Assembly: GCA_030637845.1 (NCBI GenBank) | Contig: DAOWFT010000043.1 | Location: 1 to 15,267, forward strand | Length of the DNA: 15,267 nucleotides | Direction of reading: 5' to 3' | DNA from: Thalassospiraceae bacterium | GTDB taxonomy: Bacteria; Pseudomonadota; Alphaproteobacteria; Rhodospirillales; Magnetovibrionaceae | Shown: positions 1 to 7,996 of the stretch, piece after piece | Position numbering within the stretch: position 1 is the stretch's first letter | Layout of the letters: every line of letters begins with the position of its first letter | The notes under the pieces: model-generated | The model's database searches: none | What the model saw: the letters and a program-made list of their open reading frames with translations, nothing else | What the model was told of the DNA's origin: nothing | Translations under genes and position numbers: made by a program

Positions 1-1
1 A

Positions 2-343
2 ATCAAAAAACCATTGGCTGACTGGCAGGCACTTGGGGTGCGTCGCGTTGATGGCAGAAATCTTCCCAAGGCTGATGTTGTGGCATCGCTTTTGGCCCCA
101 GCCGGACACGTCGGGCCGAAGTTTCTTGTTTATGGTAATTTTCGCACCACCATGCGCTGGAACCAGTCGCAGTTTTATGCCCTTGCCATTGGTCATCTGG
201 CCGATAGGATAATCGGCAAAGGCCCACTTACCACCCTGGGCCCCCGGGATAGTAAAAGCCTGTCGTTTGTCCAATCGGAACAATTGCAGCAGTTATTAAT
301 AGATGCCGGGTATGACCCGGGCCCGGCTGATGGAATTATTTGA
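2..343 (+). CDS. MltB-family lytic murein transglycosylase, C-terminal part, ended by an in-frame TGA
   Basis: The 5' part lies outside the window, and the reading frame is open from base 2. The visible protein has the typical C-terminal end of the MltB-type (COG2951) soluble/lipoprotein lytic transglycosylase: ADWQALGVRRVDG, then LAPAGHVGPKFLVYGNF and RWNQSQFYALAIGHLADRI, followed by a linker and the start of a PG_binding_1 repeat (LQQLLIDAGYDPGPADGII). The family cleaves the MurNAc–GlcNAc bond with 1,6-anhydro product formation. The catalytic Glu would be upstream of this window. The frame stops at TGA 341–343 in the middle of the peptidoglycan-binding domain, where the family normally has Gly (GIIG). 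The catalytic domain is probably complete, so the product may still be active but would bind peptidoglycan poorly. The TTG at 14–16 is internal, not the start. Confidence 0.85.
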   Translation: MKKPLADWQALGVRRVDGRNLPKADVVASLLAPAGHVGPKFLVYGNFRTTMRWNQSQFYALAIGHLADRIIGKGPLTTLGPRDSKSLSFVQSEQLQQLLIDAGYDPGPADGII

Positions 344-445
344 TCAAAAACCAGAGACGCCATCCGATCTTATCAAAAAGATAAAGGAATGGTTCCCGAT
401 GGTCACCCGTCGCTTGAAATATTGTCGCATATCAAAGGGTCATAA
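344..445 (+). other. Remainder of the PG-binding domain downstream of the in-frame TGA
   Basis: After TGA 341–343 the same frame continues for 33 codons to TAA 443–445. It reads SKTRDAIRSYQKDKG, then MVPDGHPSLEILSHIKGS, which is exactly the second half of a PG_binding_1 repeat (T-x-x-A-I-x-x-Y-Q followed by P-D-G-x-P-S). No frame change is needed; a single base (GGA to TGA) would restore the domain. It is therefore either a recent nonsense mutation, a sequencing error or a readthrough site. TGA is used as a normal stop elsewhere here (rlpA, mazG, the HPP gene), so TGA is not recoded in this genome as a whole. Confidence 0.8.
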
Positions 446-485
446 AAAGCATAAGTAGGGCGGCTCTCTTAATGTTTCTGAAAGT

Positions 486-514
486 TTGACGTGGGATTAT
501 TACCCCCAGATATG
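486..514 (+). promoter_or_regulatory. Possible sigma70-type promoter for rlpA
   Basis: TTGACG (486–491), 17 bases, then GATATG (509–514), about 35 bases before the rlpA start. The -35 box is good but the -10 box is weak. Its place in the only gap upstream of rlpA supports it; the sequence alone does not prove it. Confidence 0.3.
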
Positions 515-548
515 GTCAGCTTTTTTCAACTAATGCGGTGGGTTAATA

Positions 549-1490
549 ATGCCTATTCTTAAAATAATTGCCGTCTCATTGGTCGGCTTGATGCTCGGCG
601 CCTGTGCTGAAACACAGTTTTTGATGCACACGGCAAAAAGAATGAAAAAAGGCCAGCAATCATCCAATTATAAAATAGGCAATCCATATCAGATTAATGG
701 CGTCTGGTACCGTCCGGCCGAAGACTGGAATTACGACAAAACCGGAATTGCCTCATGGTATGGCCCAAACTTTGACGGCAAGCCAACCGCCAATGGCGAA
801 ACATTCGATCAGTGGCAGGCTTCGGCGGCGCACAAGACGCTGCCCCTGCCTTCGATTGTGCGCGTAACCAATCTTGAAAATGGTCGCTCGTTAGTGGTGC
901 GAATTAATGATCGCGGCCCCTATGCCCGTGGCCGCATTATTGATATGTCGCGCCGCGCCGCCCAAATGCTTGGGTTTGAGGATAAGGGAACCGCACGGGT
1001 AAGGGTTGCCATACTTGCCAAGGAAAGCAGGGCCTTGGCCGAACAGCTCAAGGCGGGCAAGGTGGGCAAGGTGGTAAGGGCCGATGATCTGCCGGCTATT
1101 AATTCTGCGAACTTGTCGAAAGAACCGGTTGCGAGTGAGCCTTTGCCTGAAATTAAAATCGCATCCGCATCCACAGAACCCGTCTCGCTGCCCGCCACAA
1201 ATCCTACATCCAGGGTCGGTGAACTGGCCAAGGTTCCCGTCTCGCCAACCAGCATGTACATACAGGCCGGCGCATTTTCCGACCTAACCAACGCCGAAAG
1301 GGTGCTGGCCAACCTGAAGAAACTGGGTAATGTCGGAATATCCCCGGTACAAAGCGGCGGGCGCGAACTGTTTCGGGTTCGTCTTGGCCCAATTTCAGGG
1401 GTTGAAGAGGCCGATACCCTTCTCGAAATGGTCAGTGAAATCGGCTACCCCAATGCCAGAACGGTGGTTGAAAAATCCATCACCAACTGA
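549..1490 (+). CDS. rlpA: RlpA septal ring lytic transglycosylase (lipoprotein, SPOR domain)
   Basis: The 313-aa lipoprotein starts at ATG 549, preceded by a modest GGTGGG site. Residues 1–18 form a hydrophobic signal with the lipobox LGAC (Cys19), so the mature protein should be lipid-anchored in the outer membrane. The double-psi beta-barrel RlpA domain spans about residues 64–156 and contains TGIASWYGPNFDGKPTANGE, AAHKTLPLPS and INDRGPYARGRIIDMS. Glu84, His95 and Asp121 match the catalytic positions known for RlpA lytic transglycosylases, which cut glycan strands lacking stem peptides. A low-complexity linker leads to a SPOR domain (about 236–308, MYIQAGAFSD...FRVRLGP) that would target denuded septal glycan. 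Its neighbours are a lytic transglycosylase and a D,D-carboxypeptidase, consistent with a peptidoglycan-remodelling cluster. All key residues are present. Confidence 0.95.
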   Translation: MPILKIIAVSLVGLMLGACAETQFLMHTAKRMKKGQQSSNYKIGNPYQINGVWYRPAEDWNYDKTGIASWYGPNFDGKPTANGETFDQWQASAAHKTLPLPSIVRVTNLENGRSLVVRINDRGPYARGRIIDMSRRAAQMLGFEDKGTARVRVAILAKESRALAEQLKAGKVGKVVRADDLPAINSANLSKEPVASEPLPEIKIASASTEPVSLPATNPTSRVGELAKVPVSPTSMYIQAGAFSDLTNAERVLANLKKLGNVGISPVQSGGRELFRVRLGPISGVEEADTLLEMVSEIGYPNARTVVEKSITN

Positions 1491-1660
1491 TTTTCCACAT
1501 ATTTAACGCTCAAGTGGCACAAAACAGGGCTGTTTGGGGTTGGCCCCGGGAAATGGTGCGCGTATTGTTCGGGTTGATTGTGTCTTTATGCCTTTGTTTT
1601 GCCGACTTTTATGGGTATCAGTGGGCATAGGGATTGCTACAGGAAAGGCTTTTTTATCTA

Positions 1661-2845
1661 ATGGTTTCAGTTTCACGTTTTTTCTTCCGCCAGCTTTCAT
1701 TGATGATATTTGCGCTGGGCTTTGTCCTGCCCATCTGGGCTACGGATGCCACAGCCGCCACCGCAACTGAAACGCCGGCGACACAGGCATATCTTGTGGA
1801 TGTTACCACCGGTGCCGTTCTTTTAGATAAGGGCGGTGTTATCGCCATGCCGCCGGCATCCATGAGCAAGCTAATGACCCTTTATATGGTTTTTGAGCGC
1901 CTCAAAGACGGACGGCTTTCGCTTGATGATAAATTTTACGTTTCTGAAAACGCTTGGCGCAAGGGCGGAGCAAAAACCGGCGGGTCAACCATGTTCCTCG
2001 AGCCGGGCATGCGGGTGCGGGTCGAAGACCTTATCCGTGGAATTGTTGTTCAAAGCGGAAATGATGCCTGCATAGTTGTTGCCGAGGGTATTTCCGGCAG
2101 CGAAGAAGCGTTTTCCGAGGAAATGACAATACGCGCCCGCGAACTGGATATGATTGAAAGCACGTTTAAGAATTCAACTGGCTGGCCGCACCCTGAGCAT
2201 AGAATGTCACCTCGCGATATTGCAAAGCTGGCCAAGATTACAATCAATGAATTCCCCGAATACTATCATTACTATAGTGAAACCAAGTTTATTTATAACG
2301 GCATCAGCCAGTCCAACCGCAACCCGCTTCTCTACAAGGAAATGGGTGTTGATGGACTAAAAACCGGGCACACAGAAGAATCCGGTTACGGCCTTGCGGC
2401 GTCTGCCGTACGCGGCGATAGGCGTTTGGTGCTGGTTGCAAGCGGTCTGGTATCAAAAAAAATGCGCTCGTCTGAATCGGAGCGATTGCTTGAATGGGGT
2501 TTTCGCGAATTTGATAACTACGCTCTTTTTAAAGCAGGCGACGTTGTAACCGATGCCGAAGTATGGCTTGGCAAGGCACCCAACATTCCATTGGTTATTG
2601 AAAACGACCTGATCTTGACCCTGCCCAAAAGTTCACGCCGTAAAATGGTTGTTAAAACAATATATGAAGCCCCAATTCCGGCGCCAATTGTTCAGGGTGA
2701 TCGCGTTGCAACCCTGAACATTAGTGCGCCCGGCGTCGACCCTATCGAGATTCCGCTAATTGCGGGTGAGGACGTTAAAAAACTAGGCCTGACAGGTCGG
2801 TTAATGGCCGCGATTAATTACATTCTATGGGGCACTTCAGAATAA
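1661..2845 (+). CDS. dac: D-alanyl-D-alanine carboxypeptidase (PBP5/6 family)
   Basis: This is a 394-aa penicillin-binding protein of the peptidase S11 family, which removes the terminal D-Ala from peptidoglycan pentapeptides in the periplasm. I chose ATG 1661 because AGGAAAGG (1641–1648) lies upstream; an in-frame TTG at 1634 would precede that site. Residues 1–33 form an N-terminal signal peptide ending near ATAATA. The three catalytic motifs are present: SMSK (Ser67–Lys70), SGN (132–134) and KTG (234–236, in DGLKTGHTEESGYG). A PBP5 C-terminal beta domain follows (about 284–375), and the end (LTGRLMAAINYILWG) looks like the amphipathic membrane-anchoring helix of this family. The 170-bp gap before it has no convincing terminator. 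tmk starts 15 bases after its stop. Confidence 0.95.
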   Translation: MVSVSRFFFRQLSLMIFALGFVLPIWATDATAATATETPATQAYLVDVTTGAVLLDKGGVIAMPPASMSKLMTLYMVFERLKDGRLSLDDKFYVSENAWRKGGAKTGGSTMFLEPGMRVRVEDLIRGIVVQSGNDACIVVAEGISGSEEAFSEEMTIRARELDMIESTFKNSTGWPHPEHRMSPRDIAKLAKITINEFPEYYHYYSETKFIYNGISQSNRNPLLYKEMGVDGLKTGHTEESGYGLAASAVRGDRRLVLVASGLVSKKMRSSESERLLEWGFREFDNYALFKAGDVVTDAEVWLGKAPNIPLVIENDLILTLPKSSRRKMVVKTIYEAPIPAPIVQGDRVATLNISAPGVDPIEIPLIAGEDVKKLGLTGRLMAAINYILWGTSE

Positions 2846-2860
2846 AAAGGACGCCGTGCA

Positions 2861-3496
2861 TTGAGCAGGGGGCATTTCATCACACTTGAAGGCGGCGAAG
2901 GGGCTGGTAAATCAACCCAGATAAAACGCCTGGCCTCAGCCCTTGAAGGCAGCGGCATAAAAGTAGTCGCCACCCGCGAACCCGGCGGTGCGCCGGGGGC
3001 CGAAGAGATTAGAAATCTTTTAGTCAACGGCAATACGGACCGCTGGGCGCCCATGGCCGAAGTTCTTCTTCATACCGCGGCCCGGGCTGAACACCTTGAT
3101 AAAACCGTGATGCCGGCACTGAAAAATGGCGCATGGGTAATATCTGATCGCTTTTCCGATTCAACCATGGCCTATCAGGGGTATGGCCATGGCGTCGATA
3201 AAGGCGTTATTGAAAATATTTATCGCGACGTGTTTGGCGATTTCAAGCCGGACCTGACATTGATAATTGATATTTCACCGGGGGTCGGTCTTTCTCGTGC
3301 AGGCACAAGAAACCAAGGCGAAGACAGATACGAGCGTATGGGAGATGATTTCCATCAACGCCTGAGAGATGGTTTCCTTGAAATAGCCAAAGCCGATAGC
3401 AAGCGTTGCGTTATTATAAATGGCGAACTTGATGAAGACGGGGTTTTTGCCGCCATTAAGGATGCAGTAACGGAAAAGCTGGGGGTAAAAATATAA
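2861..3496 (+). CDS. tmk: Thymidylate kinase
   Basis: The 211-aa enzyme phosphorylates dTMP to dTDP with ATP in the cytoplasm, an essential step to dTTP. The start is TTG 2861, with AAAAGGA (2846–2852) eight bases upstream; the nearby GTG at 2856 is out of frame, and the protein N-terminus (MSRGHFITLEG) fits the family. The P-loop GGEGAGKST is at residues 11–19, the REPGG substrate motif at 39–43 and the DRF/DSTMAYQG motif at 96–107. A LID-like region (RAGTRNQGEDRYERMG) follows at about 146–161. Length is normal. Its stop overlaps the start of holB by one base (TAATG at 3494–3498), so the two are probably co-translated. tmk–holB adjacency is common in bacteria. Confidence 0.96.
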   Translation: MSRGHFITLEGGEGAGKSTQIKRLASALEGSGIKVVATREPGGAPGAEEIRNLLVNGNTDRWAPMAEVLLHTAARAEHLDKTVMPALKNGAWVISDRFSDSTMAYQGYGHGVDKGVIENIYRDVFGDFKPDLTLIIDISPGVGLSRAGTRNQGEDRYERMGDDFHQRLRDGFLEIAKADSKRCVIINGELDEDGVFAAIKDAVTEKLGVKI

Positions 3497-4695
3497 TGGC
3501 ACCGGCAAAAAAGAAGAGCAAAAAAGAAGAAAATACAGAAGATGATCTGTATCCGCCCCCGAGAAAGAACCCGCACTTAAGCGGCCACCTAGATATTGAA
3601 AAAAATCTACTGGAAAGTTTTAATTCAGGGCGCATGCATCACGCATGGTTGATTTCCGGGCTCCGGGGAATTGGCAAGGCCACGCTGGCATACCGCTTTG
3701 CCCGACACATACTTAGTACGGGCGAGGGGGTTAATAACGACACCATTGTCAAAGCCCCCGATCTTGGCGCCGGATTATTTGGCGAAGAGTCTACCCCCGA
3801 AAGCAAGGAGGCAAACATCACAGACGATGGTGCGCTTTTTATTGCTGAAAACACCCCGGTGTTTCAGCGGGTGGCATCGGGCGGCCATGCCGATTTATTT
3901 TCAATTGAACTAAGGCGCGATGAAAAAACCGGAAAGCTGAAAAAGGTTATCGGGGTTGATGATGTACGTGGCATTGGCCATTTTCTTTCCATGACCCCGG
4001 CCGAAGGCGGCTGGCGCGTTGTGGTGGTCGATAGCGTTGACGAGCTGAACCCCAATGCCGCAAATGCTCTTTTAAAGGTTCTGGAAGAACCTCCTTCGCG
4101 GGCAATTTTGTTATTGGTTTGCCACAATAGCGCGAGCCTGTTGCCGACCATTCGTTCGCGCTGCATAAAAATGCAGATGCGCCCGCTGGAAACATCAATG
4201 GTGGCATCTCTGGCCAAGGGCTACATACCTGATTTAAGCGAAAAAGACGCTGCCCGTTTGGCGCAGCTTTCAGATGGATCCATTGGCCGGGCGCTGGCCT
4301 TGGCTGAGGCTGGTGGGCTTGATTTGTGGAAAGAAATGAGCAGGCTTTTGTCGTCATTGCCAAAAATGGACGTTCCGGCGCTACACAAACTGGCCGAAAG
4401 GGTATCGCGGGTTGGCTCGGAAGAATCCTACCGTACGGTTACCGGACTTGTTCGCTGGTGGCTGGAGGGGGTTATTCTGAGCATTTCCGGGAAGGGGCCA
4501 AGCTCCACCGCCACCCAAGAAGACGCCGATATGATGGCCCGCATTGGCTCTCAAGCAAGCCTTGATCGTTGGTTCCATGTGTGGGAAAAGATCAACCACT
4601 TGGTATCGCGGGCTGACGCAGTTAATCTGGACAGGAAGCAGGTGGTACTGGATATGTTTCTTGGTCTGGAAAATGCGGCTAAAAACACAAGATAA
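3496..4695 (+). CDS. holB: DNA polymerase III delta-prime subunit (clamp loader)
   Basis: The 399-aa AAA+ protein is part of the clamp-loader complex that places the beta clamp on DNA. After a Lys-rich N-terminal tail (1–11), the domain begins near NPHLSGH. A P-loop-like GLRGIGKAT is at 55–63, the Walker-B region VVVVDSVDEL at 175–184, the NANALLKVLEEPP-type segment NAANALLKVLEEPP at 187–200, and the sensor-1 SRC motif at 221–223. The only cysteines are Cys209 and Cys223, so the four-Cys zinc module of E. coli delta-prime is absent. In its place, residues 75–150 hold an acidic insert; this is consistent with alphaproteobacterial versions as I recall them. It starts within the tmk stop codon (TAATG), with a G-rich tract (GGGGG) about 11 bases upstream. 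Confidence 0.93.
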   Translation: MAPAKKKSKKEENTEDDLYPPPRKNPHLSGHLDIEKNLLESFNSGRMHHAWLISGLRGIGKATLAYRFARHILSTGEGVNNDTIVKAPDLGAGLFGEESTPESKEANITDDGALFIAENTPVFQRVASGGHADLFSIELRRDEKTGKLKKVIGVDDVRGIGHFLSMTPAEGGWRVVVVDSVDELNPNAANALLKVLEEPPSRAILLLVCHNSASLLPTIRSRCIKMQMRPLETSMVASLAKGYIPDLSEKDAARLAQLSDGSIGRALALAEAGGLDLWKEMSRLLSSLPKMDVPALHKLAERVSRVGSEESYRTVTGLVRWWLEGVILSISGKGPSSTATQEDADMMARIGSQASLDRWFHVWEKINHLVSRADAVNLDRKQVVLDMFLGLENAAKNTR

Positions 4696-4724
4696 CTTAA
4701 ACCCGCTTGGAGAGTATTTAAGCG

Positions 4725-6281
4725 ATGGCTACGTCCAAACGTTATTACGTCACTACGCCCATATATTATGTCAACGATGTGCCGCATATCGGCCACGCCT
4801 ATACCACGCTTGCCTGTGATGTTCTGGCCCGGTTCAAGCGGCTTGATGGCTTTGATGTAAAATTCCTTAGCGGCACCGATGAGCACGGACAAAAGGTCGA
4901 GAAATCTGCCACGGAAAAAGACATTGATCCGCAAACGTTCACCGATAGCGTATCGCAAAATTTTCGCGATTTGTTGGGAACGATGAACTTTTCCACCGAT
5001 GATTTTATTCGCACCACCGAAGAACGCCATAAAATATCCGTACAGGCACTGTGGAAGCGCTTGCTTGATGCGGGTGAAATATATTTAGGCTCGTATTCCG
5101 GCTGGTACGCGGTTCGTGACGAGGCGTTTTACGGCGAAGGCGAATTGATAACCGATAAAGACGGCAATAAAACAGCGCCTTCCGGTGCGGCGGTTGAATG
5201 GGTGGAAGAGCCCAGCTATTTCTTCAAACTTTCAAGCTGGCAGGACAAGTTGCTCAAGTTCTATGACGACAATCCTGATTTTATTGCGCCCAAATCCCGC
5301 CGTAACGAAGTAACCAGTTTTGTTTCCGGTGGACTGATGGATCTTTCGGTTTCGCGCACTACCTTTAAATGGGGTATTCCGGTACCGGGTGATGATGAGC
5401 ATATTATGTATGTCTGGCTCGACGCCCTTACCAACTACATCACCGCGGTTGGTTTCCCTGAAACCGAAACCGGCGAATACGCAACATACTGGCCGGCTGA
5501 TTTACATATGGTGGGCAAGGATATTTTGCGCTTTCATGCGGTTTACTGGCCGGCGTTTTTAATGGCCGCCGGGCTTGAGCCGCCCAAGCGGGTGTTTGCC
5601 CACGGCTGGTGGACCAACGAAGGACAAAAGATTTCAAAATCGCTGGGCAATGTAATTGACCCTATCGAGTTGGTGGAAACATATGGCCTCGATCAGGTCA
5701 GGTATTTCCTGCTGCGCGAAGTGCCGTTTGGCAACGATGGTGATTTTTCCAGAAAAGCATTAATCGGGCGCATGAATGGCGAACTGGCCAATGATCTTGG
5801 CAACCTTTCCCAGCGGGTGCTTTCCATGGTGAATAAAAACTGCGAAGGCGCGGTTCCTCGTCATGGTGAATTTAGCGATGCTGACAATGTGATGCTTGGC
5901 GCGGCGCATGGATTACTGAACTCGGTTCGTGAACATATTGATGCACAATCGTTTAACGAGGCGATTGAGACAATATGGTTGGTAATTCGCGCATCAAATG
6001 CCTATGTCGATGCCCAGGCACCATGGAAACTTAAAAAAGAAGACCCGGCACGGATGGAAACGGTTCTTTACGTTTTGGCTGAAACCATTCGCCATATTGC
6101 CGTAATGCTGCAATCGTTTATGCCGCAAACCATGGAACGCATGCTCGATCAGTTGGCAATTAGCCCAGAACACCGCAGCTTTGAATTTTTAGGCTCCGAA
6201 CACGCGCTTGTTTCCGGAACTGAATTGCCCAAACCCGAAGGAGTCTTCCCGCGCTTTGTGGAGGAAGAGGAGGGGGCTTAA
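4725..6281 (+). CDS. metG: Methionyl-tRNA synthetase
   Basis: The 518-aa class I aminoacyl-tRNA synthetase charges tRNA-Met in the cytoplasm. ATG 4725 is preceded by GGAGAG (4709–4714). The HIGH motif is at 21–24 (DVPHIGHAYTT), GTDEHGQK follows at 50–57, WLDALTNYITAVGF marks the Rossmann second half, and the KMSKS loop reads KISKS (302–306). The anticodon-binding helical domain follows to the end. There is no Cys4 zinc knuckle in the connecting region and no C-terminal tRNA-binding (EMAP-like) domain, so this is the short form. It overlaps tatD by one base (TAATG at 6279–6283). Confidence 0.97.
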   Translation: MATSKRYYVTTPIYYVNDVPHIGHAYTTLACDVLARFKRLDGFDVKFLSGTDEHGQKVEKSATEKDIDPQTFTDSVSQNFRDLLGTMNFSTDDFIRTTEERHKISVQALWKRLLDAGEIYLGSYSGWYAVRDEAFYGEGELITDKDGNKTAPSGAAVEWVEEPSYFFKLSSWQDKLLKFYDDNPDFIAPKSRRNEVTSFVSGGLMDLSVSRTTFKWGIPVPGDDEHIMYVWLDALTNYITAVGFPETETGEYATYWPADLHMVGKDILRFHAVYWPAFLMAAGLEPPKRVFAHGWWTNEGQKISKSLGNVIDPIELVETYGLDQVRYFLLREVPFGNDGDFSRKALIGRMNGELANDLGNLSQRVLSMVNKNCEGAVPRHGEFSDADNVMLGAAHGLLNSVREHIDAQSFNEAIETIWLVIRASNAYVDAQAPWKLKKEDPARMETVLYVLAETIRHIAVMLQSFMPQTMERMLDQLAISPEHRSFEFLGSEHALVSGTELPKPEGVFPRFVEEEEGA

Positions 6282-7063
6282 TGCTGGTTGATAGTCACTG
6301 CCATCTTGATTACCCGGAGTTTTCCGACCTCGATGCGGTAAATGGGCGCGCCGCAAATGCCGGCGTCGGTGCCATGCTTACAATCGGAACCGAGCTTTCA
6401 AAATTTCCCGGCGTTCTTGCGGTTGCGGAAAAAAGAGAAAACATATGGTGTACCGTCGGAACCCACCCCAATAATGCATCCAGCGAGCCGTTGGTCGAGG
6501 TTGAAACATTGCTGGGTCACGCCAAGCACCCAAAGGTTGTTGGCTTTGGCGAAACCGGGCTGGATTATTACCGCGAAAATGCGCCCCACGATATTCAGCA
6601 GCAAAGTTTTCGCACCCATTTAACCGCGGCCAGAGAAGCGGGTCTGCCGGTTATTGTTCACACCCGCGACTGTGATGACGACACCATTGGTATTTTGGAA
6701 GATGAATACGCAAAAGGGGCCTTTAGCGGATTAATCCATTGCTTTAGCTCCAGCGAAAGCTTCGCCCGCCGCGCCCTTGATTTGGGATTTTATATTTCCG
6801 TTTCCGGCATAATTACCTTTAAAAGCGCAGGGTCGTTGCGTGACGTTATCTCAACCGTACCGCTGGACAGGCTTTTGGTTGAAACCGACGCGCCGTATTT
6901 GGCGCCGGAACCATATCGCGGAAAGGGTAACGAGCCAGCCTATACCCGTTTTACCGCTGAAAAAGTTGCAGAGGTTAAGGGAGTTGATTTTAAAGCCCTT
7001 GAAACGGCCACCACCGATAACTTTTTCAAACTATTTTCCAAGGCGAACCGGGGGCAACTGTAA
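6281..7063 (+). CDS. tatD: TatD-family metal-dependent hydrolase / 3'-5' DNase
   Basis: The 260-aa TIM-barrel metallo-hydrolase has all the TatD metal ligands: HCH (His6, His8), Glu91 in GFGETGLDYY, His127 in VIVHTRD, His153 in GLIHCFSS, and Asp203 in VETDAPYLAPEPYRG. The family includes E. coli TatD and YcfH, with 3'-5' exonuclease activity implicated in DNA repair or oxidised DNA processing; the precise substrate here is unknown. The start ATG 6281 lies in the metG stop, behind a strong purine-rich site (GAGGAGGGGG). The metG–tatD pair is widespread. It overlaps the next gene by one base (TAATG at 7061–7065). Confidence 0.93.
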   Translation: MLVDSHCHLDYPEFSDLDAVNGRAANAGVGAMLTIGTELSKFPGVLAVAEKRENIWCTVGTHPNNASSEPLVEVETLLGHAKHPKVVGFGETGLDYYRENAPHDIQQQSFRTHLTAAREAGLPVIVHTRDCDDDTIGILEDEYAKGAFSGLIHCFSSSESFARRALDLGFYISVSGIITFKSAGSLRDVISTVPLDRLLVETDAPYLAPEPYRGKGNEPAYTRFTAEKVAEVKGVDFKALETATTDNFFKLFSKANRGQL

Positions 7064-7836
7064 TGCGGGTTACGGTGCTTGGATGCGGCTCATCCTCCGG
7101 CACCCCATCGGTTGAATGGGGTTGGGGTAAATGCGACCCTAAAAACCCCAAAAATGCCCGCCTCAGGCCATCCATATTAGTGGAAGACGGCGAAAAAAGC
7201 GTTTTGGTGGATACCTCGCCCGACCTTCGCAGCCAATTGCTGGATTTTGACATTAAATCGCTTGATGCGGTTTTACTTACCCATGCCCATTCCGACCACC
7301 TGCATGGGATTGATGATCTTCGCGCCATAAATCGTCTAATTAACGGCCCGCTACCGCTTTTTTCCAGTAAAGAGACCCTTGAAATCGTAGCCCAGCGTTT
7401 TCCTTACGTTTTTGAGCCATTGTCCGAAGGTGCGGAATTTTATTACAAGGCGACCCTTGAGGGGCAAAATGTAACCCCCGGTAACAGCTTTAATGCAGGT
7501 GGAATTGAGGTTATGCCCATAGATCAGGATCATGGATTTATGACCACCTTAGGGTTTCGCTTTGGTGATTTTGCCTATTCGACGGATTTGGTGACCATGG
7601 GGGAAGAGGGCTTTGAGCTTCTTTCGGGCATCAAAACGTGGATGCTTGGAACGTTCTCCGACAAGCCGCACCCAACCCATCTGGATGTGGACCGGGCCAT
7701 TGAATGGATAGAGCGCGTTAAACCCGAGCGGGCAATCCTGACCCACCTTGGCCCCGGACTTGATTACGAAAGCTTAAGCGCAAGGCTGCCGGGCAATGTT
7801 CAGGTGGCCTTCGACGGTATGGTTCTGGATATCTAG
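7063..7836 (+). CDS. PhnP-like MBL-fold metallo-hydrolase
   Basis: The 257-aa protein has a metallo-beta-lactamase fold of the PhnP / Lactamase_B_2 type. The metal-binding signature is THAHSDHLHG (His74, His76, Asp78, His79), with GIDDLR following as in phosphodiesterases of this group. Further ligands would be His157 (DQDHG), Asp175 (YSTDL) and His228 (ILTHLGPG). The N-terminus MRVTVLGCGSSSGTP is characteristic. Family members hydrolyse phosphodiester bonds, e.g. PhnP acts on cyclic ribose phosphates, but there are no phn genes here, so the substrate cannot be assigned. It is the last gene of the run that starts with tmk and is translationally coupled to tatD. It ends at TAG 7834–7836. Confidence 0.88.
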   Translation: MRVTVLGCGSSSGTPSVEWGWGKCDPKNPKNARLRPSILVEDGEKSVLVDTSPDLRSQLLDFDIKSLDAVLLTHAHSDHLHGIDDLRAINRLINGPLPLFSSKETLEIVAQRFPYVFEPLSEGAEFYYKATLEGQNVTPGNSFNAGGIEVMPIDQDHGFMTTLGFRFGDFAYSTDLVTMGEEGFELLSGIKTWMLGTFSDKPHPTHLDVDRAIEWIERVKPERAILTHLGPGLDYESLSARLPGNVQVAFDGMVLDI

Positions 7837-7996
7837 ATTTATAATCTGTTTTATTAGCTTGTATTTGCAAGCAACTGTATATAAATATAATATCCAATTT
7901 TCCATAATATACATTATGCGATTTTATTATATAATAAAGCGCGCCATGGAGCTGTCGGATACCGGTCTAAAAACCCGCACCCTGCAGCCCTCCTAT
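7837..7996. other. AT-rich convergent intergenic region with a 16-bp palindrome
   Basis: This gap lies between two genes that end towards each other. By hand count, 7837–7938 is only about one fifth G+C, far below its flanks. It holds a perfect A/T-only palindrome TTTATTATATAATAAA (7923–7938) and a small hairpin GCTTG-TATTTG-CAAGC. Neither resembles a strong intrinsic terminator, though a weak bidirectional terminator is possible. The part at 7939–7996 has normal composition, and I see no gene in it. Confidence 0.5.

Noticed and set aside
920..1312. Long open frame on the minus strand inside rlpA
   Set aside because: Shadow of the well-supported RlpA/SPOR coding frame; it has no recognisable domain.
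1518..1532. Possible stem AAACAG / CTGTTT downstream of rlpA
   Set aside because: The loop is only two bases and the T-run is absent; chance is likely.
4551..5030. 159-aa open frame on the minus strand over the holB/metG junction
   Set aside because: It is antisense to two conserved genes, whose motifs (such as HIGH in metG) explain the sequence.
7939..7996. Possible tRNA or small RNA remnant, and a 17-aa frame with an AGGAGGG site on the minus strand
   Set aside because: No T-arm or cloverleaf can be drawn, and the peptide is too short to be supported.
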